A stretch of 64,000 bases of DNA from Streptomyces scabiei 87.22 (GTDB taxonomy: Bacteria > Actinomycetota > Actinomycetes > Streptomycetales > Streptomycetaceae): assembly GCF_000091305.1 (NCBI RefSeq), contig NC_013929.1, positions 9,858,001 to 9,922,000 on the forward strand, in the 5' to 3' direction. How positions within the stretch are numbered: the stretch's first letter is position 1; each line of letters starts with the position of its first letter. Shown here one piece after another: positions 25,964 to 33,824 of the stretch. Below the pieces are notes generated by a model. It did no database searches and had not been told where the DNA came from. It saw nothing but the letters and a program-made list of their open reading frames with translations. The translations under genes were made by a program, and so were the position numbers.

Positions 25964-26944
25964 ATGCATCCCTTCTCCTTCACGAAGGCGGCGACCACCC
26001 GCCAGGCTCTCGACGCGGGCCGTGCCGGCGGACGTTACATCGCCGGCGGGACGACCCTGGTCGACCTGATGCGCGAGACCGTGGAACGCCCGAGCACGAT
26101 CGTCGACATCAGTGGTCTGCCGCTGCGCGACATCATGGTCACCCGGCGCGGGGGCCTGCGCATCGGCGCGCTGGTGCGGATGTCCGAGGCCGCCGCCCAC
26201 CGGGGCGTACGCGCGCTGTATCCGGTGATCTCGCAGGCGCTGGAACTGAGCGCGTCGGCGCAATTGCGCAACATGGCGACCATCGGCGGCAACATCATGC
26301 AACGCACCCGCTGCACCTACTTCCGTGACGTGACCGCCGCCTGCAACAAGCGTGAGCCTGGATCGGGTTGCGCGGCCCTGCACGGCGTCAACCGCACCCA
26401 CGCGATCCTCGGCACCTCCGACGACTGCGTGGCCACCCACCCCTCCGACCTCGCCGTGGCGTTCTCCGCACTGGAGGCGACGGTGCACCTGCTCGGCCCG
26501 GCGGCGGAACGCAGCGTGCCCTTCGCCGACTTCCTGCACAAGCCCGGCAGCACCCCGAACCGCGAACAGACACTGGGCAAGGGCGAGTTGATCACCGCGG
26601 TCGAGATCCCGGCCTTTCCGCGGCCGCTCAGGTCGGGCTATCTGAAAGTGCGCGACCGGCAGTCGTACGAGTTCGCGCTGACCTCGGCGGCCGTCGCGCT
26701 GTACATCCGCGGCGGAGTGGTCCGCGAGGCCAAGGTGGCCGCCGGGGGAGTGGGCACCGTGCCGTGGAAGCTGCCCGCCGTCGAACAGGCGCTCATCGGG
26801 CGGCGGCCGTCCGAGGCACTGTGGAGGAGGGCCGCCGACCGGGCGACGGAGGGGGCCAGACCCCTCCGGTACAACCGTTTCAAGGTCGAGCTGCTGAAAC
26901 GGACCGTCGAACGTCAGCTGCGCGTCGTGGGAGGTGGCAAGTGA
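25964..26944 (+). CDS. aldehyde oxidoreductase, FAD subunit (PaoB-like)
   Basis: A 326-residue FAD-binding subunit: AGGTTLVDLMRE is the FAD loop, ATIGGNIMQRTRCTYFRD the second. The insertion with four cysteines (RCTYFRDVTAACNKREPGSG, then GCAALHG and DDCVATH) corresponds to the extra [4Fe-4S] cluster loop known in E. coli PaoB, so this is the PaoB type rather than ordinary CoxM/XdhB. It passes electrons from the molybdenum subunit towards the acceptor. Its stop overlaps the GTG start of the next gene. Confidence 0.92.
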   Translation: MHPFSFTKAATTRQALDAGRAGGRYIAGGTTLVDLMRETVERPSTIVDISGLPLRDIMVTRRGGLRIGALVRMSEAAAHRGVRALYPVISQALELSASAQLRNMATIGGNIMQRTRCTYFRDVTAACNKREPGSGCAALHGVNRTHAILGTSDDCVATHPSDLAVAFSALEATVHLLGPAAERSVPFADFLHKPGSTPNREQTLGKGELITAVEIPAFPRPLRSGYLKVRDRQSYEFALTSAAVALYIRGGVVREAKVAAGGVGTVPWKLPAVEQALIGRRPSEALWRRAADRATEGARPLRYNRFKVELLKRTVERQLRVVGGGK

Positions 26945-29154
26945 GTGGGCAGCCTCAGGCAGCCGTCGGGGCGCCCCTGTCCCGGGTGGACGGGCGGCTG
27001 AAGGTGACCGGTCAGGCCAAATACGCCGCCGATCACGCCCTCCACGGCGTCGTCCACGCCGTCGTCGTCGACAGCACCGTCGCGCGGGGCCGCGTCACCG
27101 GCATCGACACCCGCGCCGCCGACGCCCAGCCCGGAGTCCTCGGCGTCATCAGTCACCTCGACAGACCCGAGCTGGTCTACCGCGACAACCCGGGCGCCTG
27201 GCTGGACCCGCTCGTCGGCGAACGGCTGCATGTCTTCCAGGACGACACGGTCCGCTTCTTCGGGCAGCCCGTGGCCGTGGTCGTCGCCCACACCCTGGAG
27301 ATCGCCCAGCACGCCGCCGACCTGGTGAACGTCTCCTACGAGGCCGAGCAGCCGTCGACCGACATGACGGCGCCCGACGCCGAGGAGAACGACCCCCTGC
27401 CCCGGCAGACCTACCGGCGCGGCGACCCCGACGACGCCTTGGCCTCGGCCGAGGTGAAGGTGGAGAGCACCTACCGGCTCGCCCGCAACCACCACAACGC
27501 GATGGAACCTCACGCCACCATCGCCCGCTGGAACGGCGCGAAGCTCACCGTCTGGGACAAGACCCAGTGGACATTGGGCGCCCGGGACGAACTGGCCGCC
27601 GTGTTCGGCATCCCCGTCGGCGACGTGCGCGTCATCTCGCCGTTCGTCGGCGGCGCGTTCGGCAACGCACTGCGCACCTGGCCGCACGTCACCATCGCGG
27701 CCCTCGCCGCCCGCCGGATCCGCCGCCCGGTCAAACTGGTCCTCACCCGCCGACAGCTGTACTACGGGGTGGGCTACCGGCCCGCCTACGAGTACGGGCT
27801 GGGTCTGGGCAGCACCCGGGGCGGCCGGCTGACCGCCGCGGTCCACCACATACGGGCCGAGACGTCCTCGTACGAGAACTACGGCGAGGGCGTGATGACC
27901 CCGGGGCAGATGTTCTACGCCACGCCGCACGTCCGCCAGACGTACCGGACGGTGCCGCTGGACGTGAACACGCCGACGTTCATGCGGGGCCCCGGCTACT
28001 CCACCGCCGCCTTCGCCCTCGAGTCCTGTCTGGACGAACTCGCCCACGAGCTCGGTATCGACCCGATCGAGCTGCGGCTGCGCAACGAACCACAGGAGGA
28101 CCCTTCCAACGGGCTGCCGTTCTCCACCCGGCGGCTGCGCGAGTGCCTGCGGGCCGGAGCCCGCGCGTTCCGCTGGAGCGGACGCAACCCCGAGCCGCGC
28201 TCCCGGCAGGAAGGAGACTGGCTGATCGGCACGGGCATGGCCGGAGGCGTCTACGACACCCTGCGCATGCAGTCCGCCGCCCGCGTCAGGCTGGACGCCG
28301 ACGGCACGGCCCTGGTCCAGGCGTCGACCAGCGACATGGGCCCCGGCACCTACACCTCGATCACCCAGGTCGCCGCCGATGCCCTCGGCCTGACGATGCG
28401 CACGGTCCGCTTCGAACTCGGCGACTCCGACTTCCCCGCGTCACCGCCGCACGGCGGCTCGCAGACCATGGCCGGCGTCGGCTCGGCCGTCCAGGACGGC
28501 TGCGACACGCTGCGCCGGCAGGCGATCGGGCTGGCCGTCGGCGACGAGCGCTCACCGCTGCACGGCGTCGACGCCGACGATGTCGTGGTGCGCGCAGGCC
28601 GGATGTACGTGAAGGGCGACACCGCACGCGGCGAGACCTACCGACAGCTGCTGGCCCGCAACGGCCGCACCCACCTGGAAGTGACCGGGACCTTCACTCC
28701 GACCGGGGACGACCGGTTCTCCATGTACGCCTACAGCGCGGTCTTCGCCGAAGTGGCCGTCGACCGGCGGCTGGGCCTGGTGCGGATGCGCAGGATGCTC
28801 GGCGTCTACGACGTCGGACGGATCATCAGCCCCAAGCTGGCCGACAGTCAGGCCCTCGGCGCCATGGTGGGCGGCATCGGGCAGGCGCTGCTGGAACACA
28901 CGGCCGTCGACCACCGCGACGGCCGTGTCGTCAACGCCGACCTCGCCGCCTACCTCGTCCCCGTCAACGCCGACGTCCCCGACCTCAAGGCGATGTTCCT
29001 GGACGGGGAGGACCGCCACGCCGACCCCCTCGGCGTCAAGGGCCTGGGCGAGATCGTGAAGGTCGGGGTCGCCCCCGCCATCGCCAACGCGGTCTTCCAC
29101 GCCACCGGGAAGCGTGTCCGCGAACTGCCCCTCACCGCCGAGGCCCTGCTGTGA
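26941..29154 (+). CDS. aldehyde oxidoreductase, molybdenum-cofactor subunit (PaoC-like)
   Basis: A 737-residue catalytic subunit of the xanthine oxidase family, with the N-terminal a/b hammerhead (LSRVDGRLKVTGQAKYAADH) and the molybdopterin-binding large domain (SPFVGGAFGNALRTWPHV, MRGPGYSTAAFALESCLDEL, GSQTMAGVGSAVQDG, and GVKGLGEIVKVGVAPAI with the catalytic Glu in GLGE). It should oxidise aldehydes, using molybdopterin cytosine dinucleotide if it follows PaoC. Start GTG 26941 overlaps the previous stop (GTGA). No XdhC/PaoD insertion chaperone gene lies next to it, unlike many such operons. A hairpin terminator lies 60 bases downstream. Confidence 0.92.
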   Translation: MSGQPQAAVGAPLSRVDGRLKVTGQAKYAADHALHGVVHAVVVDSTVARGRVTGIDTRAADAQPGVLGVISHLDRPELVYRDNPGAWLDPLVGERLHVFQDDTVRFFGQPVAVVVAHTLEIAQHAADLVNVSYEAEQPSTDMTAPDAEENDPLPRQTYRRGDPDDALASAEVKVESTYRLARNHHNAMEPHATIARWNGAKLTVWDKTQWTLGARDELAAVFGIPVGDVRVISPFVGGAFGNALRTWPHVTIAALAARRIRRPVKLVLTRRQLYYGVGYRPAYEYGLGLGSTRGGRLTAAVHHIRAETSSYENYGEGVMTPGQMFYATPHVRQTYRTVPLDVNTPTFMRGPGYSTAAFALESCLDELAHELGIDPIELRLRNEPQEDPSNGLPFSTRRLRECLRAGARAFRWSGRNPEPRSRQEGDWLIGTGMAGGVYDTLRMQSAARVRLDADGTALVQASTSDMGPGTYTSITQVAADALGLTMRTVRFELGDSDFPASPPHGGSQTMAGVGSAVQDGCDTLRRQAIGLAVGDERSPLHGVDADDVVVRAGRMYVKGDTARGETYRQLLARNGRTHLEVTGTFTPTGDDRFSMYAYSAVFAEVAVDRRLGLVRMRRMLGVYDVGRIISPKLADSQALGAMVGGIGQALLEHTAVDHRDGRVVNADLAAYLVPVNADVPDLKAMFLDGEDRHADPLGVKGLGEIVKVGVAPAIANAVFHATGKRVRELPLTAEALL

Positions 29155-29216
29155 CCCCGGCGGCGACGGGACCTCCGGCCACATGTGCGGGGTCCTGAGA
29201 ACCGCCCACCCAAACG

Positions 29217-29259
29217 CCCGCCGCCGCGCCCCACTCCCCCCTGCCGGCGCGGCGGCGGG
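29217..29259 (+). terminator. terminator of the molybdenum hydroxylase operon
   Basis: A 14-bp stem of GC-only repeats (CCCGCCGCCGCGCC with its complement) closes over a 15-base loop, 62 bases after the stop of the large subunit. Confidence 0.7.
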
Positions 29260-29289
29260 GCATTGGGCAGCGGGCGGACGGACCGTACG

Positions 29290-29485
29290 GTGGCCGACCG
29301 GGTGCGCGCGCTGCTGCGTGCGGGCCGGACCGCACGCGTCGACACCAACCGAGGCGCCGGCCTGCCCCTGTCCCGCGTCGCCGGTCCGATCCACGGTCGT
29401 GCCCCCCAAGGCCCAGGCGCCGTCGTCCGGGATCCTGGCCGTATGAGGTCCACGCGCTCATCGACGCCATGGCCGAGGCGGCCGC
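29290..29485 (+). pseudogene. possible decayed coding fragment
   Basis: From GTG 29290 a frame reads VADRVRALLRAGRTARVDTN and continues with good third-position bias to about 29430, reminiscent of the start of small oxidase-like or DUF2470-type proteins. Bias then jumps to another frame, reading YEVHALIDAMAEAAARHP up to about 29500. This looks like a gene broken by a frameshift and deletions at the 3' side of the XRE gene. The family assignment is weak. Apart from this and the terminator, the 344-base gap is empty. Confidence 0.22.
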
Positions 29486-29498
29486 GCGTCACCCGCTG

Positions 29499-30386
29499 TC
29501 AGCGCAGCGGCTCCCTCTCCCAACCGGCCAGCGTCCGCAGTGCTTCCTCCGAGGGGGAGCCGGGCACGGCGTGGTAGGTGACCAGCCGCATCGGGGCGCC
29601 CCCGGGCAGGGCCATGGGCTCGTGGACGAGGTCGAACTCTCCCACCAGCGGGTGCCGCATCCGCACGGTCTCGCCGACCGTTCCGCAGCTCACCTCGTGC
29701 CGCGCCCACAGCCGCCGGAACTCCTCGCTCTTCTGCGACAACTCCGCGATCAGCGCGGAGAGTTGCGGATCCCCGGGGCTCTTGCCCGCGTTCATGCGTA
29801 ACGCCCGCGCGATCCTCGGAGCGGTGCCCTCGGGATCGGCGAACCTCTTGCGCGCCTCGGACGAGAGGAAGGCCAGGCGGGCCGTGTTGCGTTCCTCCAG
29901 CGGCAGCAGGCCCCAGTCGCCGAAGACGGCGGTGGCGAGGCGGTTCCACGCCAGGATGTTCAGGCCTCTGTCGACGACGTAGGCCGGGACCCCGAGCGCG
30001 TCGAGCAGGTGCTGCACGCTGGGCCGTACTCCCCGGGGCGAGGGCCCGGCCTGCGGTTCGCTCTGCCGCTCGGGCTGGGCCAGCCGGACCAGATGCTCCC
30101 GCTCCTCCTCGTCGAGGCGAAGGGCGCGGGCGATCGCGTCCAGCACCTCGGCCGACATGGTCTCGCCGTACCCCTGCTCCAGGCGTGCGTAGTAGGCGTA
30201 CGACACCCCCGCCAGCTGCGCCAACTCCTCGCGTCGCAGCCCGGGGACCCGCCGTCGGCCGTACGAGGGGAGGCTGACGTCCTCGGGCTTGATCCGGGCT
30301 CTGCGTGAGCGCAGGAAGTCCCTCAGTTCGGTACGCCGGTCGAGTCCGGACGCCCCTCGGTCACCGGGCGCCACATCTGAAGACAT
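29499..30386 (-). CDS. XRE regulator with MmyB-like ligand-binding domain
   Basis: A 295-residue regulator. Helix-turn-helix at about residues 40-95 (LRREELAQLAGVSYAYYARLEQG) is followed by the MmyB-like ligand-binding domain (PAYVVDRGLNILAWNRLATAVF and the late LVTYHAVPGSPSEEALRTLAGW). Such regulators usually control a divergent oxidoreductase gene, here the SDR at 30527, and the domain can bind fatty-acid-like ligands in studied members. ATG 30386 is preferred over an ATG 21 bases upstream because GGAGGG lies five bases before it. One leucine codon (plus-strand positions 29799-29801, about residue 196) is TTA, so translation may depend on bldA tRNA. Confidence 0.9.
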   Translation of the reverse strand: MSSDVAPGDRGASGLDRRTELRDFLRSRRARIKPEDVSLPSYGRRRVPGLRREELAQLAGVSYAYYARLEQGYGETMSAEVLDAIARALRLDEEEREHLVRLAQPERQSEPQAGPSPRGVRPSVQHLLDALGVPAYVVDRGLNILAWNRLATAVFGDWGLLPLEERNTARLAFLSSEARKRFADPEGTAPRIARALRMNAGKSPGDPQLSALIAELSQKSEEFRRLWARHEVSCGTVGETVRMRHPLVGEFDLVHEPMALPGGAPMRLVTYHAVPGSPSEEALRTLAGWEREPLR

Positions 30387-30454
30387 CTCTGCCCTCCGGT
30401 TTGTCACACGTGCCTCGCTGGTGCGCAGCAGCGTACAACATCGACTCCGCGAAT

Positions 30455-30498
30455 CTTATTGAGACTCAGTATCACTACGATGTAGAGTCTCTGCATAA
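30455..30498. promoter_or_regulatory. SDR promoter with overlapping operator palindromes
   Basis: Possible sigma-70-type elements are TTGAGA (30459-30464) and TAGAGT (30483-30488) with an 18-base spacer. The same stretch holds a 15-base palindrome TGAGACTCAGTATCA (30460-30474, six of seven pairs) similar to the site before the TetR gene downstream. It also holds a larger imperfect inverted repeat, CTTAT and GAGACTC at the left mirrored by GAGTCTC and ATAAG at the right. Both would block RNA polymerase if bound. Confidence 0.6.
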
Positions 30499-30526
30499 GA
30501 CTTCATCTCGAACGGGAGTGTTTCTC

Positions 30527-31351
30527 GTGAGCAAGATCTGGTTCATCACCGGTTCCTCGCGCGGCTTCGGCCGCGAGTTCGTCACCGCGGCCCTGGAGCG
30601 CGGGGACAAGGTCGCGGCCACCGCCCGCGACACCGACTCCCTGGCGGACCTGGTGGCCGCGCACGGCGATGCGATCCTGCCCCTGTCGCTGGACGTCACC
30701 GACAGGGCGGCCGTCACCGCGGCCGTGGAGCGGGCGCACGCGCACTTCGGCCGCCTGGACGTCGTCGTCAACAACGCCGGGTACGGACTGTTCGGCACGG
30801 TCGAGGAATCCACGGAGCGGCAGGTCCGCGACCAGATGGAGACCAACTTCTTCGGCGCCCTGTGGGTCACCCAGGCCGTCCTGCCCCTCCTGCGGGCCCA
30901 GGGTGGCGGGCACATCGTGCAGATCTCCAGCGTCGGCGGTGTCACGGCCTTCCCGAACCTCGGCATCTACAACGCCTCCAAGTGGGCCCTGGAGGCCATG
31001 AGCGAGGGTCTCGCCCAGGAGGTCGCCGGATTCGGCATCAAGGTCACCCTCGTGGAGCCCGGCGGCTTCGCCACCGACTGGGGCGGCTCCTCGGGCACCT
31101 TCGCCGACCAACTGCCCGCCTACGACGACCTGCGCACGGCCCTCGCCGCCTACTGGAGCACCTTCCGGCCCGGCGACCCGGCTGCCACCGGTGCCGCCCT
31201 GCTGAAGGTCGTGGACGCCGACAACCCGCCCCTGCGGGTCTTCTTCGGCACCTCCCCGCTCCAACTCGTCCCGCAGGTCTACGCCGAACGGCTCAAGACC
31301 TGGGAGGAGTGGGCCGACGTCGCCACCGAGGCCCAGGGCGGCGCCGCGTAA
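30527..31351 (+). CDS. SDR family oxidoreductase
   Basis: A 274-residue classical short-chain dehydrogenase: cofactor motif TGSSRGFGREF (TGxxxGxG), NNAGYG, catalytic Ser in QISSVGG and the YNASK Tyr-Lys pair. The residues after the first strand (ATARDTD) favour NADP(H). Start GTG 30527 is preceded by ACGGGAG; the frame is open further upstream through the promoter, which is not coding. It lies between an XRE regulator (divergent) and a TetR regulator (downstream, same strand), both probably controlling it. Substrate unknown. Confidence 0.9.
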   Translation: MSKIWFITGSSRGFGREFVTAALERGDKVAATARDTDSLADLVAAHGDAILPLSLDVTDRAAVTAAVERAHAHFGRLDVVVNNAGYGLFGTVEESTERQVRDQMETNFFGALWVTQAVLPLLRAQGGGHIVQISSVGGVTAFPNLGIYNASKWALEAMSEGLAQEVAGFGIKVTLVEPGGFATDWGGSSGTFADQLPAYDDLRTALAAYWSTFRPGDPAATGAALLKVVDADNPPLRVFFGTSPLQLVPQVYAERLKTWEEWADVATEAQGGAA

Positions 31352-31412
31352 CACTCCGTCGTCCACGGCGCCGGCCCGGGCTGCTCGCGGAGCGCGGCGT
31401 CAGGGCCGTGCC

Positions 31413-31427
31413 TGATACTCGGTATCA
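31413..31427. promoter_or_regulatory. TetR operator, TGATAC-type palindrome
   Basis: TGATACTCGGTATCA pairs at six of seven positions around its centre and ends 29 bases before the TetR start. It matches the palindrome in the SDR promoter at the outer and inner half-site positions, suggesting that the regulator represses itself and the SDR. Confidence 0.65.
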
Positions 31428-31455
31428 AACTGAGCCCTTGCAGTACCCTTCGGTC

Positions 31456-32082
31456 ATGTCTGAAACCGCTCGTGGCGCCACCCCGTCCGCACGCAAGCCG
31501 CCCGGCCTGCGCGAACGCATGCGCGCGACGGTTCAGGCGGAAGTCGTCGAGGTGGCACACCGGCTCTTCACCGAGCAGGGGTTCGACCGGACCACAGTCG
31601 ACCAGATCGCCGCCGAGGTGGGCCTCTCACGCGCCAGCCTGTTCCGGTACTTCGGCACCAAGGAAGACATCGTCCTGGGGCGCCTGGAGGATTCCGGCCG
31701 CCAGATCGCGGCGGAGCTCGCCGCCCGGCCCGACGACGAACATCCCTGGGAGTCGCTGCGCCGTGCCTTCGACGTGCTCATGCGGACCAACGAGGCGGCG
31801 CCGCGCGAGCAGGTGCTCAGCTATCTGCGCATGCTTCAGGAGACCCCGTCCCTGCGCGCCCGGCACCACGAGAAGCAACTGGGCTGGCAGGGCGGGCTCG
31901 TGCCGGAGGTCGCCCGGCGGCTGGGCGCCGACCCCGACCGGCCCGAGGACACGAGGCCGGGGGCGCTGGCCGCCGCCGCGCTCGCCTGCCTGGACGTGGC
32001 CTCCACGGCGTGGGTGGCGTGTGACGGCACCGTCCCCCTGTCCGTCCTCCTCGACCGGGCGATGGGCGCGTTCACGGAGTGA
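31456..32082 (+). CDS. TetR family regulator
   Basis: A 208-residue TetR-type repressor with N-terminal helix-turn-helix at about residues 35-80 (FTEQGFDRTTVDQIAAEVGL then SRASLFRYFGTKEDIVLGRL) and an all-helical ligand domain (LRRAFDVLMRTNEAAPREQV). The start ATG 31456 has no good ribosome site (CTTCGGTC before it). The same frame is open for 200 codons upstream through the SDR gene, which is only a shadow. The palindrome upstream and its copy before the SDR support local regulation of an SDR/TetR pair. Confidence 0.88.
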   Translation: MSETARGATPSARKPPGLRERMRATVQAEVVEVAHRLFTEQGFDRTTVDQIAAEVGLSRASLFRYFGTKEDIVLGRLEDSGRQIAAELAARPDDEHPWESLRRAFDVLMRTNEAAPREQVLSYLRMLQETPSLRARHHEKQLGWQGGLVPEVARRLGADPDRPEDTRPGALAAAALACLDVASTAWVACDGTVPLSVLLDRAMGAFTE

Positions 32083-32287
32083 CCGTGCCCGCTCCCCGGG
32101 CGGGACGGCAGCACGGCTGTGGAGATGCCTGTGCGGGACGGTTTTTCCGCTGGATTCCTCACGCGGCCGGCGCACGACTCGCATCCGGTGGACCTGATGT
32201 GCCTGTATCTGCTGCACGGCTCGCTCGAACGGATTCCCGGCCTGCCGGTCGACCGCGAGACGCTGTCGTTCCAGCATCTGAGCCGTC

Positions 32288-32911
32288 ATGTCCGCGCCGC
32301 GCCGCGCCGCACATCGCTCCAGCTCCGGCGACGCCCACACCTCCTCCCTCGCCGTCAGGAAGAAGGTGCGCGGACGGCTGTACGGGCTGGAGTTCAGACT
32401 TCACTTCGTCGCCGGTGAGCCCTGTGCCGACGCGCTGATCCCGTTCGGCGCGCCGGTCGACCTGAGCCGCTTCATGCACCACCTTCGTGGACACCACACC
32501 CTGGCAGAGGCGCCGGGTGACTGGGACTTCGGCGTGTTCACCGACGTGCGGGACCTGCGGGAGAGCGTCGTGCGGTTCGGCAACGGCCGCGAGGTCTGGT
32601 TCCAGGTCGGCAGCCACCGCTCGGAACGGCTCCGCGGGGGTACCGGAGGGCGCCTGGCGAACGGGCGGTCCCGGTCGGCCCGGAACCGGGGCCGGCTGGT
32701 CACCGGCCGCCTGCAGGGCAACCGGTTCGGGACGCGGGCCCCGGCGCACGCCGGAGGCGTGATGTTCCCCGACCCGCTCGCCGCGGTCGAGGAAGACACG
32801 CCCGAGGCGTGGGCGTACCGGCGGTGGGTGGCCAGGCTGCGCGACCCTCGTCCGCTGGGTGTGGGACGGACGGCCCGCCCCGAGTTCGGCACCGGACCGC
32901 GCCCTCGGTGA
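32288..32911 (+). CDS. hypothetical protein, possibly frameshifted
   Basis: A 207-residue frame with clear GC3 bias from about 32370 to the stop. The central part (GEPCADALIPFGAPVDLSRF, then DWDFGVFTDVRDLRESVVRFG) looks like a real folded domain, and the last part (DPLAAVEEDTPEAWAYRRWV) is also coding-like. The beginning is less convincing: from 32125 to about 32310 the bias is in another frame (reading LMCLYLLHGSLERIPGLPVD), so the true gene may start near 32119 and have suffered a frameshift around 32310-32370. I do not recognise a family. No ribosome site marks the ATG at 32288. Confidence 0.4.
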   Translation: MSAPRRAAHRSSSGDAHTSSLAVRKKVRGRLYGLEFRLHFVAGEPCADALIPFGAPVDLSRFMHHLRGHHTLAEAPGDWDFGVFTDVRDLRESVVRFGNGREVWFQVGSHRSERLRGGTGGRLANGRSRSARNRGRLVTGRLQGNRFGTRAPAHAGGVMFPDPLAAVEEDTPEAWAYRRWVARLRDPRPLGVGRTARPEFGTGPRPR

Positions 32912-32948
32912 GCTGATCGGCGTACTCCGGCGGACGACCTCGCTAGGC

Positions 32949-32956
32949 TGTATACA
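32949..32956. promoter_or_regulatory. TGTATACA site before the GntR gene
   Basis: A perfect 8-base palindrome, 31 bases before the GntR start. The same TGTATACA core occurs inside the large operator at 33768, so it is probably an autoregulatory half of the same system. Confidence 0.5.
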
Positions 32957-32986
32957 CGACTGTGCGCAGAATCGATGAGGAGTCCC

Positions 32987-33715
32987 ATGGCCCGGGCGAC
33001 CGGTAAGAGCGAGGCGGTCTACGAGCGCCTGAAGAGCGACATCGAGTCGCTGCGGCTGCGGCCGGGAGCCAAGCTCGGCGAGGTCCAACTGGGCGAGGAC
33101 CTCGGCGCTTCGCGGACGCCGGTGCGGGAGGCGATCCGGCGTCTGGCCCGCGAGGGGCTGGTCGATTTCGTGCCGGGGGAGGTGGCCCGGGTGGCCGCGA
33201 TCTCGCTGGGCGGCGTGCGGGCCCTGTTCGACTTCCGGATGCTGCTGGAGCCCCGTGCGGCCGCGTCGGTCGCGACGGCGGGGGCGGCCGACGAGCGCGT
33301 ACGGGCGCCGTTCCATGAACTGCTGGAGCGGCTGGAGGAGTTCGACGCATCCTTCCGTGCGCGGGACTCCGCCGCGCAGGCGCGTTCGTACGAGGAGTTC
33401 TACGAGGTGACCGAAGCCTTCGACCAGGCCGTCATCGTCGCCTGCCGCAACCCCTACCTCGCCCGCACGATCCGCGACCTGCGCAGCGAGACCGCACGGC
33501 TGCGGCATCTGTCGCACAGCGGGCCGCGCCGCATGCTCACCTCCGTGGAGGAGCATCGCGCGATGCTGAAGGCGATCGTGCAGGGGGACGCGCAGGCTGC
33601 GGAGGCGGCCGGCCGGCACCATCTCGCGCAGACCCTCCAGGCGCTCATCGAGAGCCTCACCGGCCAGGGCCTCGTGGTCGGCGCCGACGTCCACCTGGAT
33701 GTCACCCACCGCTAG
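32987..33715 (+). CDS. GntR family regulator, FadR/FCD subfamily
   Basis: A 242-residue regulator with N-terminal winged helix (YERLKSDIESLRLRPGAKLG, LGASRTPVREAIRRLAREGL) and C-terminal FCD ligand domain: Asp and His residues of its metal site lie in FDFRMLLEP, HMLTS-type segment RMLTSVEEHRAMLKAI and GDAQAAEAAGRHHLAQTL. FCD proteins typically bind carboxylic or hydroxy acids, which fits the dehydrogenase operon that follows 109 bases downstream on the same strand. Start ATG 32987 follows TGAGGAG; an in-frame ATG at 32975 is poorer. The TGTATACA elements suggest it binds before both its own gene and the operon. Confidence 0.92.
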   Translation: MARATGKSEAVYERLKSDIESLRLRPGAKLGEVQLGEDLGASRTPVREAIRRLAREGLVDFVPGEVARVAAISLGGVRALFDFRMLLEPRAAASVATAGAADERVRAPFHELLERLEEFDASFRARDSAAQARSYEEFYEVTEAFDQAVIVACRNPYLARTIRDLRSETARLRHLSHSGPRRMLTSVEEHRAMLKAIVQGDAQAAEAAGRHHLAQTLQALIESLTGQGLVVGADVHLDVTHR

Positions 33716-33767
33716 CGCACCCGTCCTCACCGGTCCCGGGGAGCCGCGATGACGGTGGCTTCTCCGG

Positions 33768-33805
33768 GTGCAGTGCTGTATACACAGATGGATACAGCAC
33801 TGCAC
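33768..33805. promoter_or_regulatory. perfect 14-bp inverted repeat, GntR operator
   Basis: GTGCAGTGCTGTAT (33768-33781) and its exact complement (33792-33805) flank a 10-base spacer, 19 bases before the Ldh gene. The inner ends contain TGTATACA. With 14 perfect pairs it is the strongest candidate operator in the window. Confidence 0.8.
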
Positions 33806-33824
33806 TCGATAAGGGGGCCGTCCC

